DNA from: Betaproteobacteria bacterium
Lineage (GTDB): Bacteria > Pseudomonadota > Gammaproteobacteria > Burkholderiales > Burkholderiaceae_C
Length of the DNA stretch: 64,000 bases
NCBI GenBank assembly: GCA_947453725.1
Contig: CANGHH010000007.1
Coordinates: 124,001 to 188,000 of the forward strand
Direction of reading: 5' to 3'
Shown here in pieces: positions 47,858-57,679 of the stretch (within the stretch, counting starts at the first letter, position 1; every line of letters begins with the position of its first letter). The position numbers and the translations under genes are program-made. A model generated the notes under the pieces. The model had not been told where the DNA came from. It did no database searches and saw only the letters and a list, made by a program, of their open reading frames with translations.

Positions 47858-48918
47858 ACGCACCCGACAAGCTCGACGAACCCCGCCTGACTTCGCTGTC
47901 CCATGGGGGCGGCTGCGGCTGCAAGATCGCGCCGGGGGTGTTGTCCGAGATCCTGAAGGGCACGGCGGCCATGCCGATCCCGAAGGAATTGCTGGTCGGC
48001 ATCGAGACCGCCGACGACGCGGCCGTCTACCAACTGAATGACGAGCAGGCGCTGATCGCCACCACCGACTTCTTCATGCCCATCGTCGACGATCCGCATG
48101 ACTTTGGCCGCATCGCCGCCACCAACGCGATCAGTGACGTGTACGCGATGGGTGGCCGCCCGATCATGGCGCTGGCCTTGGTGGCCATGCCCATCGCCTT
48201 GCTGTCGACGGCGACGATCGGCCGCATCCTCGAAGGTGGGGCCTCGGTCTGCCGTGCTGCGGGCATCCCCATCGCGGGTGGACACACCATCGACTCGGTC
48301 GAGGCCATTTACGGCCTGGTGGCCCTGGGTCTGGTGCACCCCAAGCACGTCAAGCGCAACGCCGATGCTCGACCTGGCGACGTGCTGGTGTTGGGCAAAC
48401 CGGTCGGCGTGGGCGTGATGTCCGCTGCGCTGAAGAAGGGCGAACTCAGCGACACCGGCTACGCGCAGATGATCGCCACCACGACGAAGCTGAACACCCC
48501 CGGGCCCGACCTGGCGGCCTTGCCCGGCGTGCACGCCTTGACCGACGTCACCGGCTTCGGTCTGGCCGGGCACGCGCTGGAGATGGCCCGCGGTGCACGC
48601 TGCGATGTGCAGCTGGACTGGGCCGCCGTGCCCTTGATGGCGGGTGCGCGCACGCTGGCGGCGCAGGGCTTCGTCACCGGCGCCTCGGGCCGCAACTGGG
48701 CGGGTTACGGCATGGACGTCAGCCTGCCCGCCGCCTTCGCCGCCGAAGACCAGGCGCTGCTGACCGACCCGCAGACCAGCGGCGGGCTGCTCGTTTCGTG
48801 TGCGCCGTCGGCAGTGGACGCGGTCATGGCCGTCTTCCGCCGGCATGGCTTTGAAGATGCCGCCGTGGTCGGCAGCATCGTGTCGACCAGCGCCGCGCCG
48901 CGCCTGCTGGTGGACTGA
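47854..48918 (+). CDS. selD: Selenide, water dikinase (SelD/SenC)
   Basis: SelD makes selenophosphate from selenide and ATP. The 354-residue protein has the N-terminal SHGGGCGCKIAPG, with Cys21 in the position of the catalytic Cys/Sec and Lys24, the TTDFFMPIVDDP aspartate cluster for metal-ATP, and TDVTGFGLAGHALEMA. Here it belongs to the senA-senB locus and is the senC of the selenoneine pathway. selA, selB and a selenouridine gene are not in the window, so I cannot tell whether it also serves selenoproteins. Confidence 0.95.
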   Translation: MNAPDKLDEPRLTSLSHGGGCGCKIAPGVLSEILKGTAAMPIPKELLVGIETADDAAVYQLNDEQALIATTDFFMPIVDDPHDFGRIAATNAISDVYAMGGRPIMALALVAMPIALLSTATIGRILEGGASVCRAAGIPIAGGHTIDSVEAIYGLVALGLVHPKHVKRNADARPGDVLVLGKPVGVGVMSAALKKGELSDTGYAQMIATTTKLNTPGPDLAALPGVHALTDVTGFGLAGHALEMARGARCDVQLDWAAVPLMAGARTLAAQGFVTGASGRNWAGYGMDVSLPAAFAAEDQALLTDPQTSGGLLVSCAPSAVDAVMAVFRRHGFEDAAVVGSIVSTSAAPRLLVD

Positions 48919-48923
48919 GGCGC

Positions 48924-48938
48924 GCCCGCTGCGCGGGC
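48924..48938. terminator. Small hairpin between selD and the chemoreceptor gene
   Basis: GCCCGC and GCGGGC pair around a TGC loop, between two convergent genes 41 bases apart. There is no T tract. It may be a shared weak terminator. Confidence 0.45.
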
Positions 48939-48959
48939 TCGACCGACGCGCCGTCGCTG

Positions 48960-50501
48960 TCAAGCCGCGTGGCCGAGCCTGAACACCGCCACCGTCTGAA
49001 CCAGCTGCTGCGCCTGCTGGGTCAGGCTCTCGGCGGCGGCGGCGCTTTCCTCGACCAGCGCGGCGTTCTGCTGCGTCGACTGTTCCATCTGCCGCACCGC
49101 CTCGCCGACCTGCGAGACGCCGCTGCTCTGTTCGACGCTGGCCGCGCTGATCTCGCCCATGATGTCGGTCACGCGCTGGATGCTGCCGACCACCTCGGTC
49201 ATCGTCACGCCCGCGGTGTCGACCAGCGCCGTGCCTTGTTCGACCCGCTCGACGCTGGCGTTGATCAGGTTCTTGATGGCCCTGGCGGCATCGGACGAGC
49301 GACCGGCCAGGCTGCGCACCTCGCTGGCCACCACCGCGAAGCCGCGGCCCTGTTCGCCGGCACGCGCCGCCTCGACGGCGGCGTTCAAGGCCAGGATGTT
49401 GGTCTGGAAGGCGATGCCGTCGATCACGCCGATGATGTCGGCGATCTGCTTGCTCGAATCGTTGATGCCCTTCATCGTCTCGACCACCTGGGCCACGACC
49501 TGGCCACCCTGGATGGCCACCGTCGACGCGCTCTTGGCCAGCTGGTTCGCCTGCCGGGCGTTGTCGGCGTTCTGCCGCACCGTTGCGCCGAGCTCTTCCA
49601 TCGACGCGGCCGTTTCCTCGAGTGCGCTGGCCTGTTGTTCGGTGCGGCTCGACAGGTCGCTGTTGCCCTGCGCGATCTGCACGCTGGCGGTGGCCACGCT
49701 GTCGGCGTTGCTGCGCACGCTGCCGACGATGTCCGCCAGCCTGTGCTGCATGTCGGACAGGGCCGCTTCGAGTTCGCCGATGCAGTCGCTGCGTCGACCG
49801 ATGCGCGGCTCGCTCGGCAGCAGATCGCCGTTGGCGATCTGCCGCGCCAGACGGCTGCAGCCCTCGACGGGACCCTGCACGCTGCGCAGCACCAGCTTGT
49901 AGAACAGCAGCACCAGGAGCACTGCGGCGACGGTCACGCCCAGCGCGATCCGGTCCGACCAGGCATGGGTCGTGTCGAAAGCCGCGACCGAGGCCTCGGC
50001 AAACTGGTTGCCGGCTGCAACGGTTTCGTCGACGCCGTCGCGGTGCGCGAGGTACAGGCGGTGAACCGCCGCGAGCTGGGTGTGCGCGGCGGCGGCATCG
50101 CCGGCTTGCAGCGGCTCGATGATCTGGGTCCGCGCGGCGGCGATGAACTTCTGCGCCGCTTCGTGCTGCCGCCCGAGCAATTTCTTCTCGAGGCCATAGG
50201 GCGGGTTCTTGGCCCAGTAGTCGACCCGCTGCGCGTAGTCTGCGACGACGCGGTCGAACTGCTTCTTCGCTTCGGCGCCATCCATCGTCCCTTCAACGGC
50301 TTGCGACAGGATCAGCCGGAGCTCGATCAGGTACATCGGCGGCGGCAGGATGTCGGCGACCACGTCCTTGGCCACGAAGACTTCGGTGGCGTTGCGGCTC
50401 ATCCGGCCCTGCAGCAGGTGGCCCTCGATCGCCAGGACCAGGGCCGCCGCGACGCCGACCGCGCCCAGCAGGAAGATCGACCATCGCAAAGACTTCAACA
50501 T
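48960..50501 (-). CDS. Methyl-accepting chemotaxis protein
   Basis: The 513-residue receptor has a transmembrane helix near the N-terminus ([18 protein letters not shown]), a periplasmic helical sensor domain, a second helix ([19 protein letters not shown]), a HAMP-like segment, and the cytoplasmic signalling domain with the hairpin tip [33 protein letters not shown] (quoted as [20 protein letters not shown]). The chosen ATG 50501 has GAGG upstream; an in-frame upstream start is unnecessary. Ligand unknown. It lies alone, next to the selenium locus, without other chemotaxis genes. Confidence 0.92.
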   Translation of the reverse strand: MLKSLRWSIFLLGAVGVAAALVLAIEGHLLQGRMSRNATEVFVAKDVVADILPPPMYLIELRLILSQAVEGTMDGAEAKKQFDRVVADYAQRVDYWAKNPPYGLEKKLLGRQHEAAQKFIAAARTQIIEPLQAGDAAAAHTQLAAVHRLYLAHRDGVDETVAAGNQFAEASVAAFDTTHAWSDRIALGVTVAAVLLVLLFYKLVLRSVQGPVEGCSRLARQIANGDLLPSEPRIGRRSDCIGELEAALSDMQHRLADIVGSVRSNADSVATASVQIAQGNSDLSSRTEQQASALEETAASMEELGATVRQNADNARQANQLAKSASTVAIQGGQVVAQVVETMKGINDSSKQIADIIGVIDGIAFQTNILALNAAVEAARAGEQGRGFAVVASEVRSLAGRSSDAARAIKNLINASVERVEQGTALVDTAGVTMTEVVGSIQRVTDIMGEISAASVEQSSGVSQVGEAVRQMEQSTQQNAALVEESAAAAESLTQQAQQLVQTVAVFRLGHAA

Positions 50502-50556
50502 GGTGGCTACCTCGGGGGGCGACAGGCTTTCGACCCGCGCAAGTGGACTCCGTGGT

Positions 50557-51813
50557 CTATCGGCCTGCGGCAGCGTCACTTGAGCCGGCCGGGCGGCCCT
50601 GGTTCGGGTCGGTGCCCGCCGCGCCCAGCCGCCACAAGGACGTGACCTCGGCCGAGCGTGCCGCGTGCAGCGGGTCTGTGTGGTCGAAGGCCTTGCCGTG
50701 CACCGGCCGGCGGTCGATGCGGCCCAGCACCTGCAGGCCGGCGCTGGCGATGGCGGTCAGCAGCTCGGCCCGGCTGCGCAGGCCCAGGTGTTCGGCCAGG
50801 TCGGACAGGATCAGCCAGCCTTCGCCGCCCGGCGCCAGGTGCGCGGCCAGGCCGCGCAGGAAGCCCAGCAGCATGCGGCTGTCCTCGTCGTAGACGGCGC
50901 GCTCGATGGCCGACCCCGGGCGCGCCGGCAGCCAGGGCGGGTTGCAGACCACCAGCGACGCGCGGCCGGGCGGGAACAGGTCGGTCTGCAGCAACTGCAC
51001 CGGCGCGCCCTGCGCGAGCCGCGCCAGGTTGTCGCGGGCGCAGGCCAGCGCGGCGGTGTCGAGGTCGGTGGCGGTGACGCGCAGCCCGCGCCGCGCCAGC
51101 ACCGCGGCCAGCACGCCACTGCCAGTGCCGATATCGAAGGCCGTGCCGTCGCCGGCCGGCAGCGGGGCGTCGGCGACCAGCTGCACGTATTCGCCGCGCA
51201 CCGGCGAGAACACGCCGTGGTGCGGGTGGATGCGGTTGTCGGGCGCGGCGCCCAGCGCGGCGATGGCCACGCCCTTCTTGCGCCACTCGTGGGCGCTGAC
51301 CAGGCCCAGCAACTCGCGCAGCGAGGCCACGTTGGCGCCGGCTGCCGCGTCGGGCGGGCCCCAGACCTCGGCGCAGGCCAGGCGCACCACCGGTGCGCGG
51401 CGCAAGGGAATGCCGTAGTCGGCGTCGAAAGGAATCAGCAGCATGGAAAGCACCCGCGCGCGCTGCGACTGCGCCTGGCGGTGGCGGTGAAAGGCGGCGC
51501 CGGGCGTGGCGTCGGCCGGTGCTGTGCGCCGCGGCGGCCGGTCGGCGCGCCGCGCCAGCGCCGTCAGCAACTGCCTTGCGTTCTGGAAATCGCCACGCCA
51601 CAGCAGCGCGGTGCCCTCGCAGGCCAGGCGGTAGGCGGCGTCGGCGCTCAGCGTGTCGTCGGCGATGAGCACGCGGGCCGGTGGGGCGCCCGGGCGCTCG
51701 CAGCGCCAGCGCGCCTGGCGCGGCTCGCCGCCTTCGGTCCACTGCAACTGCGGGGCTTCCGGCGTGGTGGGCGGGGCTGGCGGAACAGGCAGGTCTGGCA
51801 GGAGCGTGGTCAT
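50557..51813 (-). CDS. SAM-dependent methyltransferase with NPPW motif
   Basis: The 418-residue protein has a C-terminal class I methyltransferase domain: [18 protein letters not shown] binds SAM and CNPPWLP is the active site motif seen in N6-adenine or N5-glutamine methyltransferases. An N-terminal half of about 200 residues has no recognised fold. It could be a modifier of rRNA, tRNA or release factors, but the substrate is not clear. The downstream tail after RRPVHG appears unconserved. It lies between a chemoreceptor gene and a beta-CASP nuclease gene. Confidence 0.78.
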   Translation of the reverse strand: MTTLLPDLPVPPAPPTTPEAPQLQWTEGGEPRQARWRCERPGAPPARVLIADDTLSADAAYRLACEGTALLWRGDFQNARQLLTALARRADRPPRRTAPADATPGAAFHRHRQAQSQRARVLSMLLIPFDADYGIPLRRAPVVRLACAEVWGPPDAAAGANVASLRELLGLVSAHEWRKKGVAIAALGAAPDNRIHPHHGVFSPVRGEYVQLVADAPLPAGDGTAFDIGTGSGVLAAVLARRGLRVTATDLDTAALACARDNLARLAQGAPVQLLQTDLFPPGRASLVVCNPPWLPARPGSAIERAVYDEDSRMLLGFLRGLAAHLAPGGEGWLILSDLAEHLGLRSRAELLTAIASAGLQVLGRIDRRPVHGKAFDHTDPLHAARSAEVTSLWRLGAAGTDPNQGRPAGSSDAAAGR

Positions 51814-51844
51814 GGCGCGAGGTTACTGCGGCCGGTCGGCGCCC

Positions 51845-53254
51845 TCACAGTTCGACGACGCTGCCGGCCACCGGCGCTTCGACCCGCCAGCCCCACCTTT
51901 CGGCGATGGTGTCGGCAAAGCCGCAGGCGGTCGCGGCCTCGCCGTGGACCACGAAGGTGCGGGCCGGCGGCGCCGTGAAATGGCCCAGCCAGGCCAGCAG
52001 CGCGTTGCGGTCGGCATGCGCCGACAGGCCGCCGATGGTGTGGATGCTGGCGCGCACCGCCACCTCGTCACCGAACAGCCGCACCTGCTTCTCGCCGTCC
52101 ACCAGCCGGCGGCCCAGCGTGCCCTGCGCCTGGAAGCCGATGATGACCACGGCGCACTCGGGCCGGCCCAGGTTGTGGCGCAGGTGGTGCCGGATGCGGC
52201 CGGCGTCGCACATGCCGCTGGCCGCCACGATGATGGCGCCGGCCTTGATCTGGTTCAGCGCCATCGACTCTTCGACGCTCTGCGTGAAGCGCAGGTTCAG
52301 GCCGGCCGGTGGCTGGCCGCCCGGCGCCAGCATGGCGCGCGAGGCCTCGTCCAGCACTTCGGGGTGCTGGCGCGTGATGGCCGTGACCTTGTCGGCCATT
52401 GGCGAGTCGACGAAGACCTGCATCGGCGGCAGCCGGCCCTGGCGCCGCAGGTCGCTGAGCAGGAACAGCAGTTCCTGGGTCCGCCCCAGCGCGAAGGCCG
52501 GGATGATGATGTTGCCCTGGCGGCGCTCCAGCGTGTCATGGATGACGCCGACCAGTTCGTCGATGGTCTCGTCCATCGGCCGGTGCAGGCGGTTGCCGTA
52601 GGTCGATTCGACCAGCAGCACGTCGGCCTGCTCGATCGGCGTGGTGTCGCGAACGACGGGGCGCCCCGGCTGGCCCAGGTCGCCCGAGAACACCAGCTGG
52701 CGGGTGCGGCCGGCCTCGGTCAGGCTGAGCTCGACGATGGCCGAACCCAGGATGTGGCCGGCGTCGCGGAAGCGGACGCGCACGGCGGGGTGGGGTTGCA
52801 CCTCGGCGTCGTAGGCCACGCCCTCGACCTGCTGCAGGCTGGCCTGGGCCTGGGCCACGGTGTAGAGCAATTCCTCCGGTGGGCCCGCGCGCGGGTGCGA
52901 TCTGCCGCGCCCCCGGTCGCGCTGCGCGCGCGTCCACGCCGACTCCTGGATGTAGGCGCTGTCGAGCAGCATCACCGGCAGCAGGTCGGCCGTCGCCTTC
53001 GTCGTCCAGATCGGTCCGCGAAAGCCCAGCGCGCACAGCCGCGGCAGCAGGCCGCTGTGGTCGATGTGGGCATGGGTCAGCAGCACGAAATCGATGTCGT
53101 GCGGCGTGTAGGGCCGGGCTTGCAGGTCGCGTGCGCGCGTCTCGCGACTGCCCTGGTGCATGCCGCAGTCGATCAGGAAGCGCAGGCCCTCGCTCTCGAC
53201 CAGGAAGCACGAGCCGGTGACTTCACGGGCCGCGCCGATGAAGGTGATGCGCAT
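51845..53254 (-). CDS. Beta-CASP metallo-beta-lactamase-fold RNase
   Basis: The 469-residue protein has the metallo-beta-lactamase motif LTHAHIDHSG (HxHxDH), an N-terminal FIGAAREVTGSCFLVE, FSGDLGQPG, the beta-CASP insertion, and the C-terminal RMM-type block IGFQAQGTLGRRL, GGLSAHADRNALL and FVVHGE. Relatives are RNA-processing endonucleases or exonucleases. The start ATG 53254 has GGGAGC upstream; a longer frame is not needed. Gene lies beside but divergent from bchC; no functional link is apparent. Confidence 0.88.
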   Translation of the reverse strand: MRITFIGAAREVTGSCFLVESEGLRFLIDCGMHQGSRETRARDLQARPYTPHDIDFVLLTHAHIDHSGLLPRLCALGFRGPIWTTKATADLLPVMLLDSAYIQESAWTRAQRDRGRGRSHPRAGPPEELLYTVAQAQASLQQVEGVAYDAEVQPHPAVRVRFRDAGHILGSAIVELSLTEAGRTRQLVFSGDLGQPGRPVVRDTTPIEQADVLLVESTYGNRLHRPMDETIDELVGVIHDTLERRQGNIIIPAFALGRTQELLFLLSDLRRQGRLPPMQVFVDSPMADKVTAITRQHPEVLDEASRAMLAPGGQPPAGLNLRFTQSVEESMALNQIKAGAIIVAASGMCDAGRIRHHLRHNLGRPECAVVIIGFQAQGTLGRRLVDGEKQVRLFGDEVAVRASIHTIGGLSAHADRNALLAWLGHFTAPPARTFVVHGEAATACGFADTIAERWGWRVEAPVAGSVVEL

Positions 53255-53371
53255 GGTCTGCTCCCGGTGAAAGCGGTGTCTGCATCGTCCCACATCGCCG
53301 CGGTGCCGAGGCGGCTTGACTAAGATCGCGGCCACGCCCGCAGCCACCGCCTATCCAGCCCGAACCCCACC

Positions 53372-54319
53372 ATGAGCCAAGCGCAAGCCATCGTTTTCGA
53401 AGCCCCGCAAAGCCTGTCGGTGCAGACCCTGGCGCTGAAAGACTTCGAGGATGCCGACCTCGAAGTCGAAGTCAGCCACAGCGGCATCAGCACCGGCACC
53501 GAACGCCTGCTGTGGGACGGCAGCATGCCGCCCTTTCCAGGGCTGGGCTACCCGCTGGTGCCGGGCTACGAGACCGTCGGCACGGTGGTGCGCGCCGGCG
53601 CGCGGGCCGAGGTGGCCGTCGGCAGCACGGTCTTCGTGCCCGGCTCGTACAGCTTCCAGGGTGTGCGCAACATTTTCGGCGGCGCCGGTTCGCGGCTGAT
53701 CGTGCCGCACGAGCGGGTCGTCTGCGTGGCCCCCGAACTCGGTCCGAAGGCCGTGCTGCTGGCGCTGGCGGCCACCTGCTACCACGCGGTGGCCATGGGC
53801 GGCGCCCGGCAGCCGATGGCGCCGGACCTGATCGTCGGCCATGGCGTGATGGGCCGTCTGCTGGCGCGCATCGGCCTGGCCCTGGGTTGGCCCGCAGCCA
53901 CGGTCTGGGAAACCCAGGCGGCGCGCCGCGCCGGGACCACCGGCTACGCCTGCATCCACCCCGACGAGGACGCACGCAGGAACTACCGGGCGGTCTATGA
54001 CGTCAGCGGCGACGGCAGCCTGCTGAACGGCCTGATCTCGCGCCTGGCGCCGGGCGGCGAGGTGGTGCTGGCCGGTTTCTACAAGCAGGACCTCAGCTTC
54101 GCCTTCGCCCCGGCCTTCATGCGCGAAGCCAGCCTGCGCGTGGCCGCGCAGTGGAAGAAGCACGACCTGCTGGCCGTGACCGCGCTGGTGGAAAGCGGTG
54201 CGCTGTCGCTCGACGGCTTGATCACCCACACGATGAGCCCGGGCCGGGCCCGCGAGGCCTACGAGATCGCCTTCGGCGACCCGCAGTGCCTGAAGATGAT
54301 GCTGGACTGGAGAGCATGA
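53372..54319 (+). CDS. bchC: BchC, bacteriochlorophyllide dehydrogenase
   Basis: BchC oxidises the C-3 hydroxyethyl group of bacteriochlorophyllide to acetyl in bacteriochlorophyll a synthesis. The 315-residue protein is a short zinc-less-looking MDR relative with the BchC signature SGISTGTERLLWDGSMPPFPGLGYPLVPGYE (quoted as GTERLLWDG and PPFPGLGYPLVPGYE), the NIFGGAGSRLIVP loop, and GHGVMGRLLARI as the NAD-binding turn. It is followed by bciA with a four-base overlap. The usual partners bchXYZ are not in this window, so the gene lies away from a full photosynthesis cluster here. Confidence 0.87.
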   Translation: MSQAQAIVFEAPQSLSVQTLALKDFEDADLEVEVSHSGISTGTERLLWDGSMPPFPGLGYPLVPGYETVGTVVRAGARAEVAVGSTVFVPGSYSFQGVRNIFGGAGSRLIVPHERVVCVAPELGPKAVLLALAATCYHAVAMGGARQPMAPDLIVGHGVMGRLLARIGLALGWPAATVWETQAARRAGTTGYACIHPDEDARRNYRAVYDVSGDGSLLNGLISRLAPGGEVVLAGFYKQDLSFAFAPAFMREASLRVAAQWKKHDLLAVTALVESGALSLDGLITHTMSPGRAREAYEIAFGDPQCLKMMLDWRA

Positions 54320-55308
54320 GCCGACAGCGCGTTTTCGTCATCGGCGCCACCGGCACCATCGGCCGCGCCACGGTGAGCGCGCTGGTGCGGCATGGCCACG
54401 AGGTGGTCTGCCTGGTGCGCCCGCGCGCCGGGGTCGGCGGCGGTCTGCAGCCGGCCGACGCCGCGCGCCTGCTGGCCGGCGCCGAGCTGCGCTTCGGCGA
54501 TGTCTGCGACCCGGTTTCGCTGGCCTGCGACGGCTTTCGCGGCGAGCGCTTCGACGCGCTGGTGTCCTGCCTGGCCTCGCGCACCGGCGCGCCGGCCGAC
54601 GCCTGGGCCATCGACCACCAGGCCCATGTCGACGCCCTGCAGGCCGCGCAGGCGGCCGGCGTGGCGCACATGGTGTTGCTGTCGGCGATCTGCGTGCAGA
54701 AGCCGCTGCTGGCCTTCCAGCAGGCCAAGCTGGCCTTTGAAAAAGTGCTGGTCGAATCGGGCCTGCGCTATTCGATCGTGCGGCCGACGGCCTTCTTCAA
54801 GTCGCTGTCCGGGCAGTTCGAACGGGTCAAGCAGGGCCGGCCCTTCCTGGTCTTCGGCGACGGCACGCTGACGGCCTGCAAGCCGATCAGCGACGCCGAC
54901 CTGGGCGACTACATCGGCGGCTGCCTGGACGACGAGAGCCGCCACAACCGCGTGCTGCCGATCGGCGGTCCGGGCCCGGCCATCACGCCGCGCCAGCAGG
55001 GCGCAGCGCTGTTCGCGCTGCTCGGGCGGCCGCCGCGTTTCAAGGCCGTTCCGGTGGCCTTGCTCGACGCCATCATCGCGGTGCTGGGCACGCTGGGGCA
55101 CGTCGTGCCGGCGCTGGCGGCGAAGGCCGAACTGGCGCGCATCGGCCGCTACTACGCCACCGAATCGATGCTGGTCTGGGATCCGGTTGGCGGCCGCTAC
55201 GACGCCGCTGCCACGCCCTCGGCGGGCAGCCAGACACTGTTCGACCACTACGCCGAGCTGGCCCGCGGCGCGGCGCAGCCCGAACGCGGCGACCACGCCG
55301 TCTTCTGA
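54316..55308 (+). CDS. bciA: Divinyl (proto)chlorophyllide 8-vinyl reductase BciA
   Basis: BciA reduces the 8-vinyl group of divinyl (proto)chlorophyllide with NADPH. The 330-residue protein is an atypical SDR with VFVIGATGTIGRATVSAL at the N-terminus, VCLVRPRAGVGG, the KPISDADLGDYI segment and a long C-terminal part ending AEAARGEDHAVF-like (ERGDHAVF). ATG 54316 overlaps the bchC stop (ATGA) with GGAGAG upstream, so it is coupled to bchC. Its presence supports a bacteriochlorophyll-making organism. Confidence 0.85.
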   Translation: MSRQRVFVIGATGTIGRATVSALVRHGHEVVCLVRPRAGVGGGLQPADAARLLAGAELRFGDVCDPVSLACDGFRGERFDALVSCLASRTGAPADAWAIDHQAHVDALQAAQAAGVAHMVLLSAICVQKPLLAFQQAKLAFEKVLVESGLRYSIVRPTAFFKSLSGQFERVKQGRPFLVFGDGTLTACKPISDADLGDYIGGCLDDESRHNRVLPIGGPGPAITPRQQGAALFALLGRPPRFKAVPVALLDAIIAVLGTLGHVVPALAAKAELARIGRYYATESMLVWDPVGGRYDAAATPSAGSQTLFDHYAELARGAAQPERGDHAVF

Positions 55309-55368
55309 TCGACGCGCTGCGCTCCGCCGGTCCGCGCACGGCCGCCAGCTCGCGCGTTCGCTGGCCCG

Positions 55369-56184
55369 TCAGCGCGCGCTGAGCGGCGCCAGCCCGGCCT
55401 TGGTGATGGCCGCCGCCGCTGCCGGCGACGACAGGTAGCGGATCAGCGCCGCGGCCGCGTCGGCCTGCTTGGCGTCGCGAGTGACGGCACCGGTGAAGTA
55501 GATGACCGGTTGCAGTTCGGCCGGCAGCGTGCCGACGAAAGTCACGCCGGGCACGTGGATCAGCTCGGCCACCTGCTGGAAGCCGATCTCGCTTTCGCCG
55601 CGCGCCACCACCGCGGCCACCGGTTCGCCCGACGGCGGCCCGCGCACCTTGCGCGACTTGCCGGCCAGCTGCTCGGCCAGGCCCATCTTGGCGAACATCA
55701 CCGTCGACAGGTAGGTGCCGCTGCCGCTGTCCGAATAGGCCACGGACTTGGCGGCCAGCAGCGTGCGGCGCAGGGCATCGACGCTGGCGATGTCGGGCAG
55801 CGGCGCGCCCGCGCGCACCACCATGCCGATCATCGATTGCGCCAGTTCGGTCTTGCCCTCGGCGCGGGCCAGGCCGCGTGTGACCAGTTCGTCGGCGGCG
55901 CCGCCGTCCATGATCACCACGTCGGCCGGCTCGCCTTTCGCCAGGCGCGTCGGGATGGCCTCGGGCGAATCGCCCATCGACGGGCCGCGTGTCGTGACCA
56001 GGCGGTGGCCGGTGGCCTTTTCGAAGCCCGGGCCGAGTTCGGCGTAGACGCCGAAGAAGCCCGACGAGATCATCACGCGCAGGTCGGCGGCGGCGGCCGG
56101 GCTGGTGGTCAGCAGCGCGGTCGCGCTGAACGCGGCCAGTGCGGCCAGCGTGGCCAGACGGTGGGTCAAGGATCTTGTCTTCAT
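55369..56184 (-). CDS. ModA-like periplasmic substrate-binding protein
   Basis: The 271-residue protein has a signal peptide (cleaved near AAAADL) and ModA/PBP type 2 features: VMISSGFFGVYAELGPGFEKATGH, the DVVIMDGGAADELV strand, SVAYSDSGSGTYLSTV and FTGAVTRDAKQADAAAALIRYLSS. Such proteins bind molybdate, tungstate or other anions. No modB or modC gene is present, so the partner transporter and ligand are unknown. It lies after bciA on the other strand. Confidence 0.82.
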   Translation of the reverse strand: MKTRSLTHRLATLAALAAFSATALLTTSPAAAADLRVMISSGFFGVYAELGPGFEKATGHRLVTTRGPSMGDSPEAIPTRLAKGEPADVVIMDGGAADELVTRGLARAEGKTELAQSMIGMVVRAGAPLPDIASVDALRRTLLAAKSVAYSDSGSGTYLSTVMFAKMGLAEQLAGKSRKVRGPPSGEPVAAVVARGESEIGFQQVAELIHVPGVTFVGTLPAELQPVIYFTGAVTRDAKQADAAAALIRYLSSPAAAAAITKAGLAPLSAR

Positions 56185-56386
56185 CGGGTCTCCGGCGTTG
56201 TTGTGCGCGTCCCGTCCAGCTGGCGGGACGCCGCGTTTTCAGCGCCGAAGTCTAGGGCCGCAGCCGCCCGGCCCGAGACCGGCAAAACCCCGCCCTCCGG
56301 TCACCGGCGCTGCGGGCAGGCCGCTGTCGTGAATCCGGCTGCTCCGTGGCGGGCAGGCGGTGGGCAGGGCTGCCGTCCTTCGAGGC

Positions 56387-57652
56387 TCAGGTTGCCGCAG
56401 CCACTCGGGGCCGCGCCAGCACGCAGACGACCAGCGCCGCGATCACATCAAAGACCGCCAGCACCGCGAACAGCGGGCTGTAGCCGACCTGGGTCACCAG
56501 GACCCCGAACAAGGCGGTGAAGGCCGCCGCCCCCAGGAAGCCCATCATGCCGCCCATGCCCGTGGCGGTGGCCACCTCGTTCTTGCCGAACAGGTCGGCC
56601 GTGATCGAGAACAGCGCGCCCGACAGGGTCTGGTGCGCGAAGCCGCCCAGGCACAGCAGCGCGATGGCCGCGTAAGGGCTGGCGACCAGGCCGATGCAGC
56701 CTGGCCCGATCATGCACAGCGCACCCGTCACCACCACCAGCTTGCGCGAGGTGAACAGCGTCACCTTGACGTGCTTGTGCAACCACGGGCTGAGGTAGCC
56801 GCCGAGCACGCAGCCCACGTCAGCGGCCAGGAAGGGCATCCAGGCGAACAGGGCCACTTCCTTCAGGTTCATGTGGCGCTCGGTGATCATGTACAGCGGT
56901 ATCCAGGCGTTGAAGGTCTGCCAGGCCGGCTCGGACAGGATGCGCGGGATGCCGATGGACCAGAAGTCGCGGCTGCGGATGATCTCGGTCCAGCGGCGCT
57001 TGGCATCGCCGGCTTGGGCGTAATGCGCCTCCTGGCCGGACACGATGTACTCGCGCTCGGCGTCGGACAGGCGCTGGTGGTCGCGCGGGTGCTCGTAGAG
57101 CAGCATCCACAGGATGGTCCAGGCAACGCCGAGGGCGCCGACGATCAGGAAGGCCCACTGCCACTGCCCGTGCATCAGTGCCCACACCACCAGCGGCGGC
57201 GCCAGCAGTGCGCCGAAGGACGAGCCGATGTTGAACCAGCCGATGGCCACCGAGCGTTCGCGCGCCGGAAACCACTCGGTGGCGGCTTTCACGCCGGCCG
57301 GGATGCCGGCCGCTTCGGTCAGTCCCAGCAGGCCGCGGAAGAAGGCCAGGCTCTGCCACCCCGTCGACCAGGCCGCGGCGGCGCAAGCCAGCGACCAGGC
57401 CAGTGCAAAGCCGGCAAAGCCGATCTTCGTGCCCAGCGTATCCAACAGATAGCCCGCCACGGGCTGCATGAAGGCATAGCAAAGCTGCCACGCCACCACC
57501 ACGTTCGCGTATTGCTGCGTGGTCAGGTTGAGGTCCGTCATCATCGTGGGCGCGGCCACCGACAGGGTGTTGCGCGCCAGGTAGTTGACGACCAGGCCGG
57601 TCATGACCATGCCGACCATCCACCAGCGGATGCCCTTGATCTTCGTCTTCAT
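56387..57652 (-). CDS. MFS transporter, hexuronate/aldarate (ACS) type
   Basis: The 421-residue inner-membrane protein has about twelve hydrophobic helices and features of the anion:cation symporter subfamily: LVVNYLARNTLSVAAPTM, EAAGIPAGVKAATEWFPARERSVA, WFNIGSSFGALLAPPLV. Relatives carry hexuronates, galactonate or glucarate. It is the last gene of the udh - SMP-30 - garR - garL run and would supply the substrate. The substrate is inferred from neighbours. Confidence 0.87.
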   Translation of the reverse strand: MKTKIKGIRWWMVGMVMTGLVVNYLARNTLSVAAPTMMTDLNLTTQQYANVVVAWQLCYAFMQPVAGYLLDTLGTKIGFAGFALAWSLACAAAAWSTGWQSLAFFRGLLGLTEAAGIPAGVKAATEWFPARERSVAIGWFNIGSSFGALLAPPLVVWALMHGQWQWAFLIVGALGVAWTILWMLLYEHPRDHQRLSDAEREYIVSGQEAHYAQAGDAKRRWTEIIRSRDFWSIGIPRILSEPAWQTFNAWIPLYMITERHMNLKEVALFAWMPFLAADVGCVLGGYLSPWLHKHVKVTLFTSRKLVVVTGALCMIGPGCIGLVASPYAAIALLCLGGFAHQTLSGALFSITADLFGKNEVATATGMGGMMGFLGAAAFTALFGVLVTQVGYSPLFAVLAVFDVIAALVVCVLARPRVAAAT

Positions 57653-57679
57653 GTTGGCCTTTGTGTTGTGTGGCGGCGA

